DNA of 8,594 nt from Chlamydiota bacterium. GTDB lineage: Bacteria > Auribacterota > UBA3054 > B51-G9. Position 1 is the stretch's first letter; the number at the start of each line of letters is the position of its first letter. This document shows, one piece after another, positions 6,498 to 8,594 of this stretch. Below the pieces are notes generated by a model. The model searched no databases. It saw only the letters and a program-made list of their open reading frames with translations, and was not told where the DNA came from. The position numbers and the translations under genes are program-made. The DNA lies in assembly GCA_003648225.1 (NCBI GenBank), contig QMOL01000115.1, forward strand, positions 1-8,594, read 5' to 3'.

Positions 6498-7991
6498 ATG
6501 AAATACGGGAATAAACTACTTTTGATATTTGTTCTGGCGGCTTTAGCCGGTTGCGGTCCTAAGGAAAATAAATCAGTTGATCTGGTTGAACAAGGTGTTA
6601 AATGCACGGAATCAGAGCAATACGACAAGGCGCTTGACCTTTACAAAAAGGCTATTAAATTAAATCCCGGATCTGAAGACGCGTATTTACAAATGGCTTT
6701 GCTGTATGATGAATATCTTAATGATAAGACCAGCGCGGTGCATGCTTATATACAGTATTTAAAAGTTGCTCAAAACGAAACTAATAGAAAAAAGGTTGAA
6801 AAATGGATTAAAGAAGCCACAAAAGAGATTGGAAAATCACAAACACAGTTTTCCGTAGGGAATTCCAGGGTACAGGATAATAAAAGTGATTCTTCAGTCC
6901 TGCGGGAAGAACAGTTCGGGGCTGTCAGGCGTCAGTTAATTGACAAATACGAATCGAAGATAAGCGCTTTAAATGATGAATTGTTTAAGGTGAAAGACAA
7001 GTGCGCAAAATTGTCAAATGAAAATATAGCACTTAGTTCAGACGATAAAAATATCCAAATGAAGAGCTTGCTAAATACTATTACATCAAATGAAATGATT
7101 ATTGCCGCCATGCAATCTCAAATAAATGCAGATAAACGTGAAGCTTTTGCAGCGCGGCAGGCACAGAAAACACTTCAGACAATAATAACCAATTTACAGG
7201 CTTCATTAAGCACGCGATATGGCAAGCGGGATAATATTAATGCTTTAATAAGAAGCAACGCGTTTTTAATGGCTGATAATAGTAAATTACAAAGTGAAAT
7301 TAAAGATATTATTCAAGATGATAAACTTCTGAAAATACAAATCGCGGCTTTGAAAAGAAAACGCTCCCTTGGTAACGTATCGCCTAAAAAGCAAATTGAT
7401 CAAAGGCCGACAGTTCCGCTTACACCTGAATTACTGCAGGCATTTGAGAATGCGAAAAAAGAACTTGTTGAATTAAGACGAAGGGAAAGATTTAATAAAC
7501 AGGAACGCCGGAAATTCATTGAAACCATTAATTCTTTAAGAACAGAAATTTCCAATGAAGGTGTTAGTGCCAAAAAGTTGAGAAAAGCGACTGCGGAAGT
7601 CAAAAAACTAAAAAATGAATTATCGAAAGAGCGTTTGTCTGTAAAGCACCGCGAAAAGCAATTATATGACCGAACACTGCAGCTTAAAAATATGCAGCAG
7701 AGCTATTTGAATTTAAAAAAACAATATTTGCTTGAAATGCAAAGGCGTAAGAGAATTAATTCTGCTATAACAGACATACAAAAAGAAGTGGTTGATAATG
7801 AAATTGCCTCATTAATGCCAGTTCGGGCACAGAAGAGGAGATACACAGTTCAACAAGGTGATTCATTAGCGAAGATAGCGTATAAAATGTATGGAGATAA
7901 GAAAAAATATAAAATTATTTATGATGCTAATAAATCTACTCTTAAAAAAGCTAATCGACTAAAAATCGGTCAAGTGTTAATTATACCATAA
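6498..7991 (+). CDS. Outer-membrane lipoprotein with TPR, long coiled coil and C-terminal LysM domain
   Basis: This 497 aa protein has an N-terminal lipoprotein signal ending in the lipobox LAGC, with lipidated Cys19. Gly20 follows, so there is no inner-membrane-retention Asp and outer-membrane sorting is likely by the E. coli rule. Residues of about 27-108 form roughly two TPR-like helical repeats (QYDKALDLYKKAIKLNPGSE, then the AVHAYIQYLKVAQ helix). From about 135 to 435 the sequence is highly charged and heptad-like, indicating long coiled coils, broken by a Pro-containing linker near 295-309. Residues 448-497 are a complete LysM domain (RYTVQQGDSLAKIAYKMYG through LKIGQVLIIP), which binds the glycan of peptidoglycan. 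The protein therefore probably bridges the outer membrane and the cell wall, with the coiled coil as spacer or partner-binding arm. The protease gene begins 20 nt downstream, which suggests a substrate-adaptor or scaffold role. I know of no standard gene name for this architecture. Confidence 0.88.
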   Translation: MKYGNKLLLIFVLAALAGCGPKENKSVDLVEQGVKCTESEQYDKALDLYKKAIKLNPGSEDAYLQMALLYDEYLNDKTSAVHAYIQYLKVAQNETNRKKVEKWIKEATKEIGKSQTQFSVGNSRVQDNKSDSSVLREEQFGAVRRQLIDKYESKISALNDELFKVKDKCAKLSNENIALSSDDKNIQMKSLLNTITSNEMIIAAMQSQINADKREAFAARQAQKTLQTIITNLQASLSTRYGKRDNINALIRSNAFLMADNSKLQSEIKDIIQDDKLLKIQIAALKRKRSLGNVSPKKQIDQRPTVPLTPELLQAFENAKKELVELRRRERFNKQERRKFIETINSLRTEISNEGVSAKKLRKATAEVKKLKNELSKERLSVKHREKQLYDRTLQLKNMQQSYLNLKKQYLLEMQRRKRINSAITDIQKEVVDNEIASLMPVRAQKRRYTVQQGDSLAKIAYKMYGDKKKYKIIYDANKSTLKKANRLKIGQVLIIP

Positions 7992-8011
7992 GCACGGAAA
8001 ATTATTAAAAA

Positions 8012-8594
8012 ATGAAAAAATTATTCATAAGCCTGTTTTTGTCAATTATTGTTTTTACTTCGTCTGCTGAAAACAAAAAAAATCCTGACGATATTTTCCC
8101 GTTACTGGATCTTATGGCTACGACAATCGCGATAGTTCAAAGCGATTATGTTAAAGATGTTAACGTGTCAAATATTGTCTATGGCGCGCTTCACGGGATG
8201 TTGAGATCACTTGACCCTCACAGTGAATTTATGGAACCGGCCGAAGCCGATGAGTTAAGAATTAATACAGCGGGAGAGTTCGGCGGTATAGGAATTGAAA
8301 TAGGTGTGCTTGATAATTATCCGCTTGTCATAGCTCCGATAGAAGATACACCGGCATTTGATGCCGGGCTGCTTCCAAAGGATAAGATAATAAAGATTGA
8401 AGGGAAATCAGCACGAAAATTAACTCTTACAGAAATTATTAAAAAATTACGTGGTGAACCCGGGACTAAAGTTAAAATAACCATTCAACGCGAACGGAAA
8501 GGAAGTCGTGAGATAAAAGACATTGAAATCACGAGAGCGATAATTAAATCAAAAAAGGTTCGCGATATTACAATGATAGATTCTACAAATGGAA
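8012..8594 (+). CDS. C-terminal processing protease (CtpA/Prc family, peptidase S41), 3' partial
   Basis: This is the first 194 residues of a periplasmic serine protease that trims or degrades exported proteins from their C-termini. A signal peptide runs to about residue 19 (hydrophobic core 4-16, likely cleavage after TSSA). Family signatures follow: an N-terminal helical region with LDPHSEFM at 67-74, then GEFGGIGIEIG at 88-98, the opening of a PDZ domain that continues through DTPAFDAGLLPKDKIIKIEG at 112-131 and a GEPGTKVKITIQR segment at 148-160. The S41 catalytic domain with its Ser-Lys dyad would lie beyond the window, so catalytic competence cannot be judged. The ATG is preceded by an A-rich sequence without a Shine-Dalgarno site. 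It sits 20 nt after the LysM lipoprotein gene and is probably in the same operon. Confidence 0.9.
   Translation, partial: MKKLFISLFLSIIVFTSSAENKKNPDDIFPLLDLMATTIAIVQSDYVKDVNVSNIVYGALHGMLRSLDPHSEFMEPAEADELRINTAGEFGGIGIEIGVLDNYPLVIAPIEDTPAFDAGLLPKDKIIKIEGKSARKLTLTEIIKKLRGEPGTKVKITIQRERKGSREIKDIEITRAIIKSKKVRDITMIDSTNG

Noticed and set aside
1..8594. CRISPR arrays, IS elements, phage genes, toxin-antitoxin pairs, tRNA genes
   Set aside because: I looked on both strands and found no regular long repeats with spacers, transposase or integrase motifs, or cloverleaf-like sequence in the gaps.

Overview
The window is about 8.6 kb of AT-rich DNA, probably chromosomal, from a Gram-negative bacterium. 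Evidence for an outer membrane is a lipoprotein with a clear lipobox, a heptose-1-phosphate adenylyltransferase of the LPS-core type, and two proteins with N-terminal export signals. None of the six readable starts has a Shine-Dalgarno sequence. All three promoters I can propose have a TGn extended -10. Gene content and protein style fit the Lentisphaerota/Kiritimatiellota side of the PVC group, but that placement is an impression from memory. No phage, IS, CRISPR, tRNA or rRNA genes are visible.

Layout. (1) 1-1751, +: an AlkP-superfamily phosphodiesterase, cut at its 5' end by the window edge. (2) 1752-1915: intergenic. I see nothing in its first 87 bases; the rest holds a near-consensus promoter. 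(3) 1916-3598, +: a SorE-like zinc dehydrogenase with what looks like a second, degenerate Rossmann domain. (4) 3599-3748: a gap filled by short CTAATT-type units in opposing arrays, possibly a MITE-like intergenic element. (5) 3749-4636 and 4653-5726, +: a GT2 glycosyltransferase and an exported protein of unknown function, 16 nt apart and probably co-transcribed. (6) 5744-6223, -: stand-alone RfaE2/HldE-C-type nucleotidyltransferase, converging on the exported protein. (7) 6224-6497: a divergent control region with a promoter facing each way and a GC-rich, hairpin-forming patch between them. (8) 6498-7991 and 8012-end, +: a TPR / coiled-coil / LysM lipoprotein followed 20 nt later by a C-terminal processing protease (S41), cut by the window's 3' end.

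Functionally, the left and middle parts look like surface-glycan or envelope metabolism (phosphodiesterase, glycosyltransferase, heptose nucleotide activation), though the dehydrogenase may be separate sugar catabolism. The right-hand pair resembles the arrangement of a TPR lipoprotein adaptor with its periplasmic protease (NlpI-Prc in Escherichia coli, LbcA-CtpA in Pseudomonas aeruginosa), here with a peptidoglycan-binding LysM domain on the adaptor. That pair is the best candidate for a little-described system in the window.
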